From NCBI RefSeq assembly GCF_963678635.1, contig NC_087067.1:43375829-43439828 (forward strand): DNA of 64,000 bases. Reading direction: 5' to 3'. Under the pieces are notes generated by a model that was not told the origin of the DNA, did no database searches, and was given only the letters and a program-made list of their open reading frames with translations. Made by a program: the position numbers and the translations under genes. Of this stretch, positions 10,468 through 21,156 are shown piece by piece. This DNA is from Symsagittifera roscoffensis (lineage: Eukaryota > Xenacoelomorpha > Acoela > Convolutidae). Each line of letters opens with the position of its first letter. The stretch's first letter is position 1.

Positions 10468-12379
10468 CAAAATTGAGTAAATTAAAAAGAGTAACACAAA
10501 GCAAGATTGCACAGAAAAAAAAATTCAACCCTCGGTTGCCAACTTTATTTTGAAACGTGCAAAGATTTCTTGAGCGATAAATTTGCGTTCCAAAAATATT
10601 CAAAAAAATTATGGTTTTGAATAAAATTTGATAAAAATGGAAACTAATTGGATGTAATCAATTTGCAACGGATTTTAAAGCTTCAATAAAAAATGTTCGT
10701 CTGCACTTTTACGGACGCTGAAATTAAAACTCAGATTTAATCGACTCTTGTCCATCGAACTCCAGTGCGGGTAATTTAATGGTTCCATTGAAGAAATGAA
10801 AACTTGCAAAGTGAACAAGTTAACTATTGTTAACAGATTTGTTCTATGAAATTTGGACAGGAAAGTGAAAAAGACCATTTGGAGCCCTAATCCAATGATC
10901 GCCCAAACAAAATAATTTACGACACAAAAAAAAATCAGTCGGTCAGTTTATCAACGACCTGCTCGCGCTTCTGATTTAACAATGCTGTTTTTCCATATTG
11001 CTTGTGAGGAGAGAAATTAATCATTTATGCATTGTCCGATTGTTGTGAAAATTTACATACAGACTAATGGGGCCACGACAAACATATTTGGTTTTCATAC
11101 TCAACCTTGTAAAACCACTCGATTCAATAATATATTGGAGCTCGTGTGAGGTGGGGGGAAAAGGAAAAAGAGTCAGCATTTGATCTAGAAGAGCATGCAC
11201 CAACTGAGACGAAAAAAACAATTCTAAAAAAATCGCTCAAGTTCCCCCTGAAAGTAGAATGAACAAAATGTACTTGCAACTGCAATGAAAATAGCTTACA
11301 GCGCTAGCAAATCCATTATGAGGTAACTGAACCGACAAAACATGAGTAGACAAACAAAAGCACGACGACTCAGTTTTTCTCGGATTTCTTTTATTTTATT
11401 GATACTGAAAAATAAAACAACCCCCAGACCACAAAGCCGACAACGTTATCTCTAGGCCAAGCAGAAAAGAATGTGAAAGACGAAATGAGAAGAGAAAAGA
11501 AGAGAGGAATGTGTAAAAGTTGTTTACGGTAAAAATGTCTCGTTTCCAATTACAAGACATTTGCTATTGCAAGTCTAGTAACAATCGGATAATGCAACGC
11601 TAAATTTACTTGTAAAACTTAACAGTTGGGGGAATTGAAAAAAATCCATGTTCTGAATCAAGTTTTCTTATTCTAAACGAGTAATTTTGTACAAAGAACG
11701 TTGCCCAATTGTTCACTCGCTCGCAATTAGAATAAAAATGTTCAAACTAATTTTTCGAACACTTGAACAGTATTTAAAAGTCGTTCGAAGCGTGAATGAA
11801 AAAGTGGCTCTTTTTCCTCCCCCCCCCCCAAATGCAAAATCTTAAAGCAATTCAACACAGAGTGCGATTGTTATGAAAATTGACATACTAATGAGCCCAT
11901 GACAAACATATTTGGTCTTCATGTTAAATATGAACCTTGTAAACCCACCTCACACGAGTGGTTTTACAAGGTTGATTATGAAGACCAAATATGTTTGTCA
12001 TGTCCTAATTAGTCTGAATGTAACACACAAATAACGTAACACACAAATAAGAGCCGCCTCGTGACTGTATTGAGCTAATGCAGTTTACAGTTACCAGGTT
12101 ATTAAGCAACCATGCACTTTTTCTTACTTGATCATTTTGAGCCTAAAGATAATTACGGGAAAATATCTAGTACCCGGTTGCAATACCTTTGCTTATTGCA
12201 AGATAACAAGACTGCTCGTATAATACGGCAAGGTCCTCAATGTTACGACTGCAGGTTAACGCCATCAAGAAGTTTCTTGGTTGATGATTTGACAAAATCA
12301 TTGGAAAAAGGATAATTTCTTTCATTTTATCCCTCACATGCTATATAAGATCGGTATGGAACGCTTTTTTGCCGCTTAC

Positions 12380-12839
12380 ATTTTCTGGCCTTTTTTATAA
12401 CTTTTTTATAACTTATAAAAACAGGAAACAGTATCGGTTTAATTCAAGAGAATCAATAAACGTCGAATTTTAGTAATTTTTATTACACGGAATTAGCAAC
12501 AACATTACACGTATCAAGTTAAAAAGTGGGCTTGTTCATGCCCTGATTTGTTTGATTTATGTGTTTTTTCACAATGAGTTCATACTTAGTTCACGCAGTT
12601 TAATTAACAGAAACTCAATTGCAAACCAATTTTGAACCGATTAAAATATTAGCATTTTATGTTCTGTCAGGTTCGGCTCAAATAGGACTCTCAAATGAAA
12701 CGACTTAGGTGAGAATCGAACCCACGCCGAACTCCCCGGAACGCACTATGTATACGCTGAGCTATATAGCTGATATTGCTAAGCAACTATACTGGCTTTA
12801 TACTATACTTTCATACTTTAATGCTATGTAGCATTAACA
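12380..12839 (-). repeat. BEL/Pao 3' LTR
   Basis: On the minus strand it starts TGTTAATGCTACATAG, overlapping the last codons of pol, and ends near GGCCAGAA. It carries TATAAAG in the U3-like part and AATAAA downstream. A tRNA-like segment lies at about 12705-12775. Confidence 0.8.
12705..12775 (-). other. tRNA-like segment embedded in the LTR
   Basis: On the minus strand TAGCTCAGCGT matches a pol III A-box at 10 of 11 positions. About 35 bases later, GGTTCGATTCT matches a B-box at 10 of 11 and sits in a plausible T arm (GTGGG...CTCAC). The anticodon arm does not fold, so this is not a working tRNA gene. The same segment is in the LTR copies near 8285-8350 and 21485-21550. Confidence 0.5.
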
Positions 12840-14119
12840 TCCTCCACCCCCGAAGGAGAGAGAACCGGAACGATCTTAACGAGCGGCCGAGTGTAGTTTC
12901 CGGAAACGGTCCTTAGGTTTGCGGAGCGGGCGGTGTTGTCTTTGCCGTAGTTTAGCGACGTTATGCGTGCTAGTGGGTAGTGGCCCCTAGGGCTAGTGGA
13001 TTCGACTAACCACACCATATCTCCCGTTTTCAAAGAGTATTCGGGAGGAGCATGCCACTTAACTCTTTTATTGAGTGTAGGGACGTACTCACTTAACCAT
13101 CGCTGCCAAATTGCATTTGCGTACGACTGCGCACGGGCATAGCGCTTAGAGTGAGAATAGTTTTCACTCGACCTTAGAGACGGAAACGTTAGACTGTGCT
13201 GTTCTAAGAGGAAATGATTCGGCGTCAAAGCCTCAAGACTATCGGGGTCGTCAGAAACGGGAGTGAGTGGACGGGCGTTTAGTGAACCTTCAACTAGGCA
13301 CATGGTTGTGTTCAAAATCTCGTCAGTCAACTTTCTTGACCCTAAGATTGCATAAAACACACGCTTACAACTGCGCACCATTCGCTCCCATGCTCCACCT
13401 TGATGTGGTGCACTTGGCGGATTATACTTTGACTTAATGCCTTTGTGTACGAGCGACAGTGGAGCTTCTGCGTTCCAATTTTTGATGCACAGAAGAAGCT
13501 CTTTTTCGGCTCCTACAAAGTTTGTTCCGTTGTCCGACCAAATTATTGAGGGTGTTCCTCGCCTAGAAATAAAGCGCTCGATAGCCATCACACATGAACT
13601 TGTGTCCATGGATGGAACCAACTCAATGTGAATTGCGCGAGTCGTTAAGCAAGTAAATAGAAAACCCCAGCGTTTCTCGGAAGATCGACGAATGGTTACA
13701 TGAAATGGTCCAAAATAATCGACGCCGCAGTTCGAGAACGATGGCTGGCGGTAACCTAGACGCTCCGCGGGAAGGTCAGACATCATTGGAGTAACGGTTT
13801 TCGCTTTTCGCTTTCTACAGCACACGCGTTGTGTTTCAATAGCTCTTAGTGCAGATCTTAAGCGTAGTACAACAAATTGCTGATGAATGACGGAACGAAG
13901 GTAGTCGACTGACTGATGTTCATGCTTAATGTGATAAAAACGGAGAAACAATCGGATTAGGCGATGGCGGCTATCCAAAATTATTGGATGGCGAGTTTCG
14001 AATGCGGTTGCAGAGAGACGTTGGATACGGCCGGTAGATCTAATTAAACCGTTCGGCCCGATAAAAGGCGAATACGATGATTTCACGTTTTCACATACGT
14101 TTTCACTCGACGTTTTCAC
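12824..14119 (-). pseudogene. BEL/Pao integrase and C-terminal domain
   Basis: A 431-codon open segment. Zinc-binding H/H (FYHIKHEH) and C/C (VCCRKRK) are followed by the catalytic core: D in CGVDYFGP, D in WSDNGTNFVG, E in PHQGGAWERM. The C-terminal domain contains WHAPPEYSLKTGDMVWLV and ends VEDVNAT with a TAG stop inside the LTR start. It is in frame with the RNaseH segment (14147-15202) but separated by a TAA after ESFPA. A short duplicated insert (two KTSSENVCENV-like units) lies near 14070-14119 and is missing from the copy at 8402-9650. The catalytic residues are intact, but the polyprotein upstream is broken. Confidence 0.85.
12840..12852 (-). promoter_or_regulatory. BEL polypurine tract
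   Basis: The minus strand reads CGGGGGTGGAGGA immediately before the LTR start TGTTAATG. This is the position and composition expected for the plus-strand primer of reverse transcription. Confidence 0.65.
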
Positions 14120-14146
14120 ATATTTTCCAGCTGCTAATTGTTTACT

Positions 14147-15202
14147 TTAAGCTGGGAATGACTCTAACTGTGAAAGTTGCAAAAGTTTTTCCTCTGAAAT
14201 AACAAGTTCTGCTGGATCAATTATGGTCTTATCTGGTGATCTGAAATGTCTATGCTTAGGTGAGAGTCCCAACATATATGCGATCAGTCGCTTTATCTTG
14301 GAGAACGAGCTATACTCTTCCCAATGGAAGGCAAAGTCAGTCGAAACTGCAGTGCACGGAAAATTGGAAGAGACCTCTAAACCCTCGTTTAGATCGTAGA
14401 CCGGACCATCCAGGAGAATTTTGTCAGTAACTTCCTTATTTGGATTGAAAGGCCAATCAGAAGTTTTCAAAAAGGAAGGGCCGTTTACCCAACTGCTTTG
14501 CTTGAGGGAGTCAGCAGTAATACCTCTAGTTCCTGCGTCAGCGGGGTTGTCTCCACTCAAAACATGGAACCCTTGGTCAATTGATGTTGACTCCAGAATC
14601 TCGGCTACTCGATTGGCTACAAACACGGGCTGTTTGCTTGTCGAGTTCAACCACTGAAGGACTGTTGTGCTGTCAGTCCACATGAACACTTTGGAAATAC
14701 TCAGTGTCAGAGCTTTCTCGATATCATCCTTCAGGCAACTGGCAAGAAGCGCAGCCTGAAGTTCCAACTTCGGAATTGAACGCATCTTCATCGGGGCTAC
14801 CCTTGCTTTACCGAAAACAAACGCTAGTTGACATTTGGAACAGGCGTTTTTTTGAGCTCGAAGGAATGCTACAGAACAGAAAACGTCCAATGAGCTATCA
14901 CCGAACATGTGCGGCTCAACCTCATCTACTGAGAAGTCAAAATAGCAACGAGGTATTCTGAGCTGCCCTAAAACTGGCAAGCCAGAGTGCCATTCAGTGA
15001 ATCTGCGGCACAACTCAATTGGCTGTGGGTCGTCCCACTGTTGGCCACTCAATCTCCAGATATCTTTCAGTAACAAACGTGCGTGTACGGTATACGGGGC
15101 GACAAGACCTATGGGGCCGAACACGGAGGACACAAAACTAAGGACCGATCGCTGCGTAACAGAGTCTTTGAGTTCGCGGTTGACTCCTCTGCTCACAACC
15201 AA
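14147..15202 (-). pseudogene. BEL/Pao RNase H and connection segment
   Basis: A 351-codon open segment following the RT. It includes the BEL-typical SVFGPIGLVAPYTVHARLLL and WDDPQP region, then the RNase H-like domain with FGDSSLDVFCSVAF, the IPKLELQAALLA block (catalytic Glu) and MWTDSTTVLQWL (catalytic Asp), then SGDNPADAGTRG. It joins the RT segment through a single-base frameshift near 15240 and is separated from integrase by an in-frame TAA. Confidence 0.85.
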
Positions 15203-16365
15203 CGTATCGGTGACGTGGTCCCATTTGAGACCGAGAACACCTTGGAGAACGAGCTAATGCGGTTTCCGGATTAATCGCAGCGGTAACAATTTCCTTACTG
15301 TTGTTAGCGCTGGTCTTAGGGGGATTTAGTTTCGAAGACAAACTGGGAACATTGCTAATAAATTTTGTAAGATTAAACCCACCCAACTTAAGCAGTTCAA
15401 CTAAACTGCGACTTAACCTTAAAGCAGTTTCTGGGTTTTTCACAGACCCAAGGTAGTCATCCATGTAAAAGTTGTTAAGCACGGCGCAAGCGGCATCGGG
15501 GTAACGATCTTGGTTATCGACGGCTGTTCGGCGAAGAGCATAGTTAGCACATGTCGGAGAATCTTTCGCTCCAAATATATGCCTTGTATATTGAAATACA
15601 CTTACATCTGATGTGGGGTCCTCCCGCCACAAAAAAACGCAAGGAACGTTGATCGCTTTCTAGTAAGCCGACCTGCATAAACATGCCTTCGATATCTGCG
15701 GAAATTGCGTATTTGTGCTCTCGGAAGCGCATTAAAACGAATAAAAGGTTCTGAAGCAGATCGGGGCCGACGAGAAGGGAGTTATTCAGTGAATTGCCGT
15801 GAAAACTAGAAGCACCGTTTAAAACGCGCCGAACTTTGCCGGGTTTGTTCGGATTTAAAACTGGGTGGTGCGGTACGTACCATTCTCGGTCTGAACGGTT
15901 TTTTGAGTCGTGAGGGCTAACCGGGACCACGTAACCCTTCTCGACATCACTTCGGATATCTGATGCGTATTGAGTTTTCAGGTTTAAATCTTTCTCTAGA
16001 CGCTTTTCAAGAGACTTAAACTGGACTAACGAAGCGTAATAGTTATCGAGAAGATGAATGTTGTCATCAGCCCAGAGCATTCCGACAATATAACGACTGC
16101 CATCATGAATCGTGGTAGAGTCAAGAATTTTTTGTGCACGTTTATCAGCTGAGGAACGGGGATCAGCTTGTTTAAACGAGCCATATGACTCTAGCTCGTA
16201 CCATTTCTTCACTTGGTCAGCAAGTGCTACGTCTTCAACATTGCACTTGAAAGTGGTGGCTCGAACACCAATTGGTGATGGACGTGGGCCACTGAGAACC
16301 CAGCCAATGGGCATACGGATTTCGTCCTTGGAAGTATTCGAGAGGCTTGATTGCATGAAAGACAT
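15138..16365 (-). pseudogene. BEL/Pao reverse transcriptase, frameshifted
   Basis: Two overlapping frames make one RT domain. 16365-15544 carries the N-terminal half (EWYVPHHPVLNPNKPGKVRR, VLNGASSFHGNSLNN, ISADIEGMFMQVGL). 15632-15138 carries the C-terminal half with FGAKDSPTCANYAL and the catalytic FYMDDYLG at about 15453-15467. One frameshift near 15620 separates the halves, and another near 16330 separates the RT from gag-protease. BEL pol is normally one ORF with gag, so these look like mutations, not programmed shifts. Confidence 0.88.
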
Positions 16366-19168
16366 CCTGCCCTAATATCATCTCAACGTCGGAATAGTTG
16401 TAGACAATAGGTTTAATTGGCTGCAGATGTGGAAACCTGTCTTGGAGAATGGTAACGTCAATGGTTTCGGAACCAACGCTTAAACTGTCTTTCACAAACG
16501 GCGTAACCCTAAACGAGTATTCATGGTGGTCGAATTTGGCAAAAACATTAACTTCGACTTGTTCCGTGGGAACGGATTCCGTCGAATTGAAGCCGTTTAC
16601 CAGAATATCTAGCTGTTGGCCAGTTAAATTTAAACGCTGTGCTAGGCCCGCCGAGACCCATGAGTGGGTACAACAGGAATCGCACATTACAAGAGCAGTG
16701 GTCACATCTGTGTGTGAACTTATTTCCAATTGAAGCACAGGAAGGAGTCCCGTTAGTTTCTTGTAAGACGACGAACCGGCTACGTTCGATGATGAAGTTT
16801 GCGGCTTATTCCGGTTCGGCGGGGCGGTACTGTTTGAATTCGAATGGCTTGCATTATTGCTATTGTTTAACTCTTTGTTTGCAGACCTTACGCTGAAAAA
16901 TTTCTCAGCACCATGTAACAAGACATTATGGGTGCTTTCACAACCAGGCTTAGTGCATTTGCGGGCTTTAGGGCATTTTCGGAACATGTGGTCAGGTTGA
17001 AAGCAAGCAAAACACAACCTATTTTGTGCGGATAATTGAGCTCGTTGAGTTGGGGTCTTTTCCTTAAACACAGAACAACTCCAGAGTGGGTGTTTACCAT
17101 TGCACTGGAGGCACGGAGCATAAATTGGTTTTTCAACTTTTGAAGCAGCGGCAAAAACTTTTGTAGGTGGTTTATGGAAACCAGTCTTTGGAGTCTCCTC
17201 ATGTCGTGACTTATTCTGACTCACACGCATAAGTTCATGTGCCTCAGCCTTGTCGCGGAGCCAATCATTAAAGTCTAAAACGGTTGGCTGTCTCCAACAT
17301 TTCTTTACAGAGTGGAGAGACCATGACTCTTTCATATTTGGAGGCAATTTTGAAATAACTTGATTCAAAACGGATGTACTCTTCAAGTCATACTCATATC
17401 CTAACGATTTTAAAACTGCGACAAGACTGGATAGACAGGAAGCGAAACTGATAATGCTTTCTGAATTGTGCATTTTGAGAGGTGGAAAATTCGAAAGTTT
17501 TTCAAGATGAGCTGCCACAATCGTCTGTGGTTGTCCAAATTTCCTCTCTAGAGTTTTCAAAGCGTCCCTGTAGAATACTCCACTGTAAGCGAATTCAGCA
17601 ATTGCATTCTTCGCTTTGCCTGAAACGAGAGTTTTGAGATATGTCAGTTTGACATCATCACTTAAAATTTTTGCATCGATTGCACTTTTGAACTGACCAA
17701 ACCATTCAGGCCACTGCAACGGATTTCCGTCGAAAGAAGACAATTTCCATTCAGGCAAGGGACCTTTCTGGCTCAGTGTCAAGATTTCAGCTAGATCTTG
17801 ATTTGTGATTGGTTTACTGCTCGAGGACGTAAATGGGCCATATTGTTTGTTCTCATTTGTATAAGGCGCCATCAGCGGTTTTGAATAGATTGCGGCGTCT
17901 AAAGCTTTAGGATCACCGACATAAAAAGTTGTTCCTCCGCTAGAGAACGGTTGAACATTCGATGGCTGTGTGACATAATATGAGTTAGGGGAGAAGGTGA
18001 CTGTTGGAGGATTTAGAGGACCAACGTTAGTTGGTAAAAGCGGTTGGTACACAAAATTTGCGGAATTACTTGGGAAAAAGTTTTGTTGAGCAATGGGCAT
18101 TGAGCTCGTCGGGATATTAGAATGATGAAAACTACTCTGCATCAAAGGGTTGTAGTTGTATAGGTTGGTCAAAGGTAGCTGTTCCTGTGGCTCATACGTA
18201 CTGTTTAACTTTGGATTTGGCAAGCTGACACTTGTATTTGATGTATGAGGGACGTTAACATTCTGTAAGTTTATACACGTGGTTTCGAAATAATCAGCAA
18301 ATGGATGTGAGTTATTAATCATCGTCAGATTTCTACTGAAAGGCGGTTCAATACTTGAAAATGACAAGAACTCGGACGCTGGTTCCAGATTGACACTTTG
18401 GACTGGCGCCACGGGCTGAACTATCTCCTGAGTTGGGAATTGAGTGTTCACCCAACTTCTTGTCCTGTTTTCCTCCGTTTGGTTCTCCTGAACGGCCATT
18501 GCCAATTTCGATCTGCTACGACGAAGTTCACAAATTTCAGAGGCGTCTTCCAGATATTCAGCCTCTTCGATAGTTGCTTCAGCTAACTTTTGACGGCTTT
18601 CCTCTACAACCACATCAAGATCAAGTTGACCCTTCATCGACTGAATCTGGATCTCTTGCTTTTTCAAACGAAGCTTAGCCTCTACTTGGCGTTCAACTTC
18701 CTGGCGTCTAATTTTTGCAAGGGCTGCCTCTCTTCGACGCTCACTCGAAGTCATTGATGCAATCTTAGAACGCTGTGAAAGGGGTTTCTTGGAACTGACG
18801 GATTCGCTGGGCGTTGGGGTTCGTGCAGTTGCTACCTGGTCGTCTTGATGTTTAATTTGAAAGTAATTTTTAGCTAGACCTAATACATCGTCATGTTTTG
18901 CAGTGGTAGATCCTAGGTAAAACTCAAGTTGATTTTTTGTTTCAGCAGTGTTGTTGCTGTGCATAGACAAAGATTTAAGCTCATCATTTTTCTCAATAAT
19001 TTTTTGTAAGCAAATGCTAGATTTTTCTATGTACGTTTCAATTTTAGCTGGTCTTTCATTCGCACTTATATAATCCGTAATTTTGCAATGGTAATTGAAA
19101 AGATTTGTTTCTAACTCTTTCCTGGCAAGATAAATTTTGTTTAGTTTCTGGCCGAGATCAAGCTCCAT
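16235..19168 (-). CDS. BEL/Pao Gag with aspartic protease
   Basis: Open from the ATG at 19168, which I chose as the first ATG (MELDLGQKL) after the leader. Residues ~1-80 are helical. Residues ~135-210 are a charged coiled coil (ERRREAALAKIRRQEVERQ). A long Asn/Ser/Pro-rich region (~270-440) follows, then a DUF1759-like capsid domain near residue 470 (LPEWKLSSFDGNPLQWPEW). Two Cys/His knuckles come next (CLQCNGKHPLWSC and CFACFQPDHMFRKC, ~680-730), then a retropepsin-like domain (~825-970) with MCDSCCTHSWVS at the active-site position and GQDVFHAI near its end. The active-site triplet is DSC rather than the usual DTG/DSG. Gag makes particles and binds RNA; the protease cuts the polyprotein. 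The ORF is intact, but the join to pol is frameshifted. Confidence 0.85.
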   Translation of the reverse strand: MELDLGQKLNKIYLARKELETNLFNYHCKITDYISANERPAKIETYIEKSSICLQKIIEKNDELKSLSMHSNNTAETKNQLEFYLGSTTAKHDDVLGLAKNYFQIKHQDDQVATARTPTPSESVSSKKPLSQRSKIASMTSSERRREAALAKIRRQEVERQVEAKLRLKKQEIQIQSMKGQLDLDVVVEESRQKLAEATIEEAEYLEDASEICELRRSRSKLAMAVQENQTEENRTRSWVNTQFPTQEIVQPVAPVQSVNLEPASEFLSFSSIEPPFSRNLTMINNSHPFADYFETTCINLQNVNVPHTSNTSVSLPNPKLNSTYEPQEQLPLTNLYNYNPLMQSSFHHSNIPTSSMPIAQQNFFPSNSANFVYQPLLPTNVGPLNPPTVTFSPNSYYVTQPSNVQPFSSGGTTFYVGDPKALDAAIYSKPLMAPYTNENKQYGPFTSSSSKPITNQDLAEILTLSQKGPLPEWKLSSFDGNPLQWPEWFGQFKSAIDAKILSDDVKLTYLKTLVSGKAKNAIAEFAYSGVFYRDALKTLERKFGQPQTIVAAHLEKLSNFPPLKMHNSESIISFASCLSSLVAVLKSLGYEYDLKSTSVLNQVISKLPPNMKESWSLHSVKKCWRQPTVLDFNDWLRDKAEAHELMRVSQNKSRHEETPKTGFHKPPTKVFAAASKVEKPIYAPCLQCNGKHPLWSCSVFKEKTPTQRAQLSAQNRLCFACFQPDHMFRKCPKARKCTKPGCESTHNVLLHGAEKFFSVRSANKELNNSNNASHSNSNSTAPPNRNKPQTSSSNVAGSSSYKKLTGLLPVLQLEISSHTDVTTALVMCDSCCTHSWVSAGLAQRLNLTGQQLDILVNGFNSTESVPTEQVEVNVFAKFDHHEYSFRVTPFVKDSLSVGSETIDVTILQDRFPHLQPIKPIVYNYSDVEMILGQDVFHAIKPLEYFQGRNPYAHWLGSQWPTSITNWCSSHHFQVQC

Positions 19169-19372
19169 TTTGAAATATTTGTTTCTAAAAAAGAGCAAAA
19201 ATAAAAATAGTGTCGGTTGACGGAATCAAACAAGAGTCGATTCAAGTAGCCGCGTCTTATACCGATCGAGAGGATCCTCGCAAGACCCCTACGATTCTCG
19301 TTGCCTACGAAACAGAAGGACAACAAACTACAAGATTGAAAATAAAGATGAATTTAACTAATCAAAAAAAAA

Positions 19373-20020
19373 TCAAGGTTTATAATGCCTAACAAATGTT
19401 AAATATTCTTCGACTGTTGTCATTTGTGAAATCTTTTGCTTATCTGCTTTTCTTTTCCTTGAACTTGGTCGACGACTTTTAACTTTATTGATAAGTTCGG
19501 ACAGATTGGGGAAATAACGTCGAATGATTCTCAAATTCTTTATTTCTAAAAATGCCGGAGGATGAATTAATTTAAGCTTACGAATTAATTCTTTATTGCT
19601 AGCTTTTCTTTTTGATATTAAATGTTTGGTCACATTAATTGTTATTATTCCTGTTTCAACCAAACGTCCGTAAATATTAGGGGTATTTTGACGGTGTACG
19701 TAAATAATGGCTGATATTTTGTTTTTATACTCTTCTAAAATTTTAATCAGACTTTCTGGTGTAAGTGGGTTATCGTTGTTTGATCTATGATTGCTCAATG
19801 AATTATTTATAACGTCATGCCAAATTATAAAGTTTCTCTCTACCAAACATTTTGGGGAATTGCTTAAAAGATATTGAACAGTCTTTTGCTGGTTATTTGC
19901 ATTCAAATTAAAGCTTAAACCTGGAACTGCTTTATAAGTGTCGTCGAGGCGTTTTTGTAGAGTTAATGGTAATGTATTTACGGAGTGATGGAGAGAACTC
20001 GCAGCAATGATGAACACCAT
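19373..20020 (-). CDS. Extra ORF between BEL leader and gag, possibly SGNH-like
   Basis: About 215 residues from the ATG at 20020 (the open frame extends upstream without an ATG). It lies where BEL elements usually have only untranslated leader, on the element's coding strand. VFIIAASSLHH near the start resembles a block I GDS(L) strand with the Gly-Asp lost. FIIWHDVINNSLSNHRSNN near residue 75 is placed like block III of SGNH-type hydrolases. Then comes an alternating helix/strand region (ISAIIYVHRQNTPNIYGRL, GIITINVTKH) and a basic, nuclear-signal-like C terminus (SRRPSSRKRKADK). SGNH kinship is an inference from spacing and hydrophobic pattern; with the Gly-Asp missing it may be catalytically dead. 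No signal peptide or membrane segment supports an envelope. Confidence 0.55.
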   Translation of the reverse strand: MVFIIAASSLHHSVNTLPLTLQKRLDDTYKAVPGLSFNLNANNQQKTVQYLLSNSPKCLVERNFIIWHDVINNSLSNHRSNNDNPLTPESLIKILEEYKNKISAIIYVHRQNTPNIYGRLVETGIITINVTKHLISKRKASNKELIRKLKLIHPPAFLEIKNLRIIRRYFPNLSELINKVKSRRPSSRKRKADKQKISQMTTVEEYLTFVRHYKP

Positions 20021-20059
20021 TGAGAGTGATAAGCGATACGGTTGTTTTAATGGCAATCA

Positions 20060-21135
20060 ATTTAAGGAGTCTGTTGATGTAAAGTGGTCACATAGAAAAA
20101 AAAATTATCACGATAAGAACTTTCAGAACCTTTAGCTGAGGGTTTTGTAAGGTTTTCGAAGCAGTACTATTTAAGTTAACGCGTACGGTTTATCGGTAAA
20201 ACTCAACGACTTTACGGCGAAACGGTAGTAGTAACGGTCGCGGCGGTATGCGGCCGAAAACGGGGCGAGCCGAGCAAATTTTTAAAGTTTATCCAACCAC
20301 TGGAGGAAACCGAGGTAGGGATTCACTCAAAAAAATTGCTCGACACGATTGACGGTTAAAACGGTTGAACGGGCGAGACGAAAACGGTGTTTTCCGATTT
20401 TGCTCTAAATTCGGGCAAAAAAAAAATTTTGTCAGTGAAAGTTTTGAGAAAAGTTGGAATATATATATTTTTTTGAAAATGTTTATTCAATTTTTTTTTT
20501 TGCGAAATATTTTTGGAAAATTTTCTGAATTTTTTCACAAAATTTTTTGGGTTCGAGACTATCCTGGGGTAATAGGGTACTGGGTATGAACTAGGATTAG
20601 GAATCTAGTACGGTCTTAATCGGTTTGCAATTAACAACATCGTATGTAATTTTATAGCACTGATAGACAAAAAAGTAGCACTTTTTTTGGTTAAAAAACT
20701 AGCACAAATTAGAGTCTAAAAGTTAGTTGAAAGCACAGGTTCGATCTTACAAGTTTTTTGAAGGTAGTTCGACGGGCCTGAGTCCAAAAGTACACAAAAG
20801 ATTCCACAAAAAAAAACCACTTTCCGTCTTGTGTGATGTCGGCCTCTGGGTTGTCGGCTTTGTTGGAAGTTGTTGAACTTCTGAGATCTAGTTTGTCGGC
20901 TGCTCACTTTGGCGGAGTTCCATTGATAGGATATTTCGATTATTTAGGCCAAATCGTCTTGCGGCTAGTTTACGTACCAATTTGTTCCTTTTTCGGCCAG
21001 CTGGTAGGCTCAGCTAATTGATAGATCCCGCTCTTCTGGTTTGATTTCCTACTTCGGATATTTAGGCCGAACCGTCTTTCGGCTAGTTCACGTTTCGGTT
21101 CGTTTTCTGCTTCCAGGTCCTTGGTTTTTTGTTTC
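20060..21135 (-). other. BEL leader region with an internal ~50 bp repeat
   Basis: About 1.1 kb of non-coding leader between primer-binding site and extra ORF. A ~50 bp motif (ATTTAGGCC, then CGTCTT, CGGCTAGTT and ACGT) occurs at about 20935-20985 and again at 21058-21105. Such leader repeats could be packaging or translation signals, but only their presence is seen. The stretch 20400-20560 is poly-T rich. Confidence 0.5.
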
Positions 21136-21153
21136 CCGATTGGCGCGGCACCA
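21136..21153 (-). promoter_or_regulatory. BEL primer-binding site
   Basis: The minus strand reads TGGTGCCGCGCCAATCGG a few bases after the LTR end. It begins with the TGG expected to pair with a tRNA CCA tail. The tRNA identity was not determined. Confidence 0.6.
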
Positions 21154-21156
21154 AAA

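Larger units (their letters stand above)
9656..14137. repeat. Tandem segmental duplication, copy 2
   Basis: Collinear with 5208-9655 and nearly identical, with small indels (poly-C length, ~59 bases retained in pol, a short insert near 14090). Its right end runs without a break into the rest of the BEL/Pao element, so this is the parental copy. Confidence 0.9.

Noticed and set aside
16235..16365. Programmed frameshift between BEL gag and pol
   Set aside because: No clear slippery heptamer was seen, BEL elements usually use one ORF, and further frameshifts downstream cannot be programmed.
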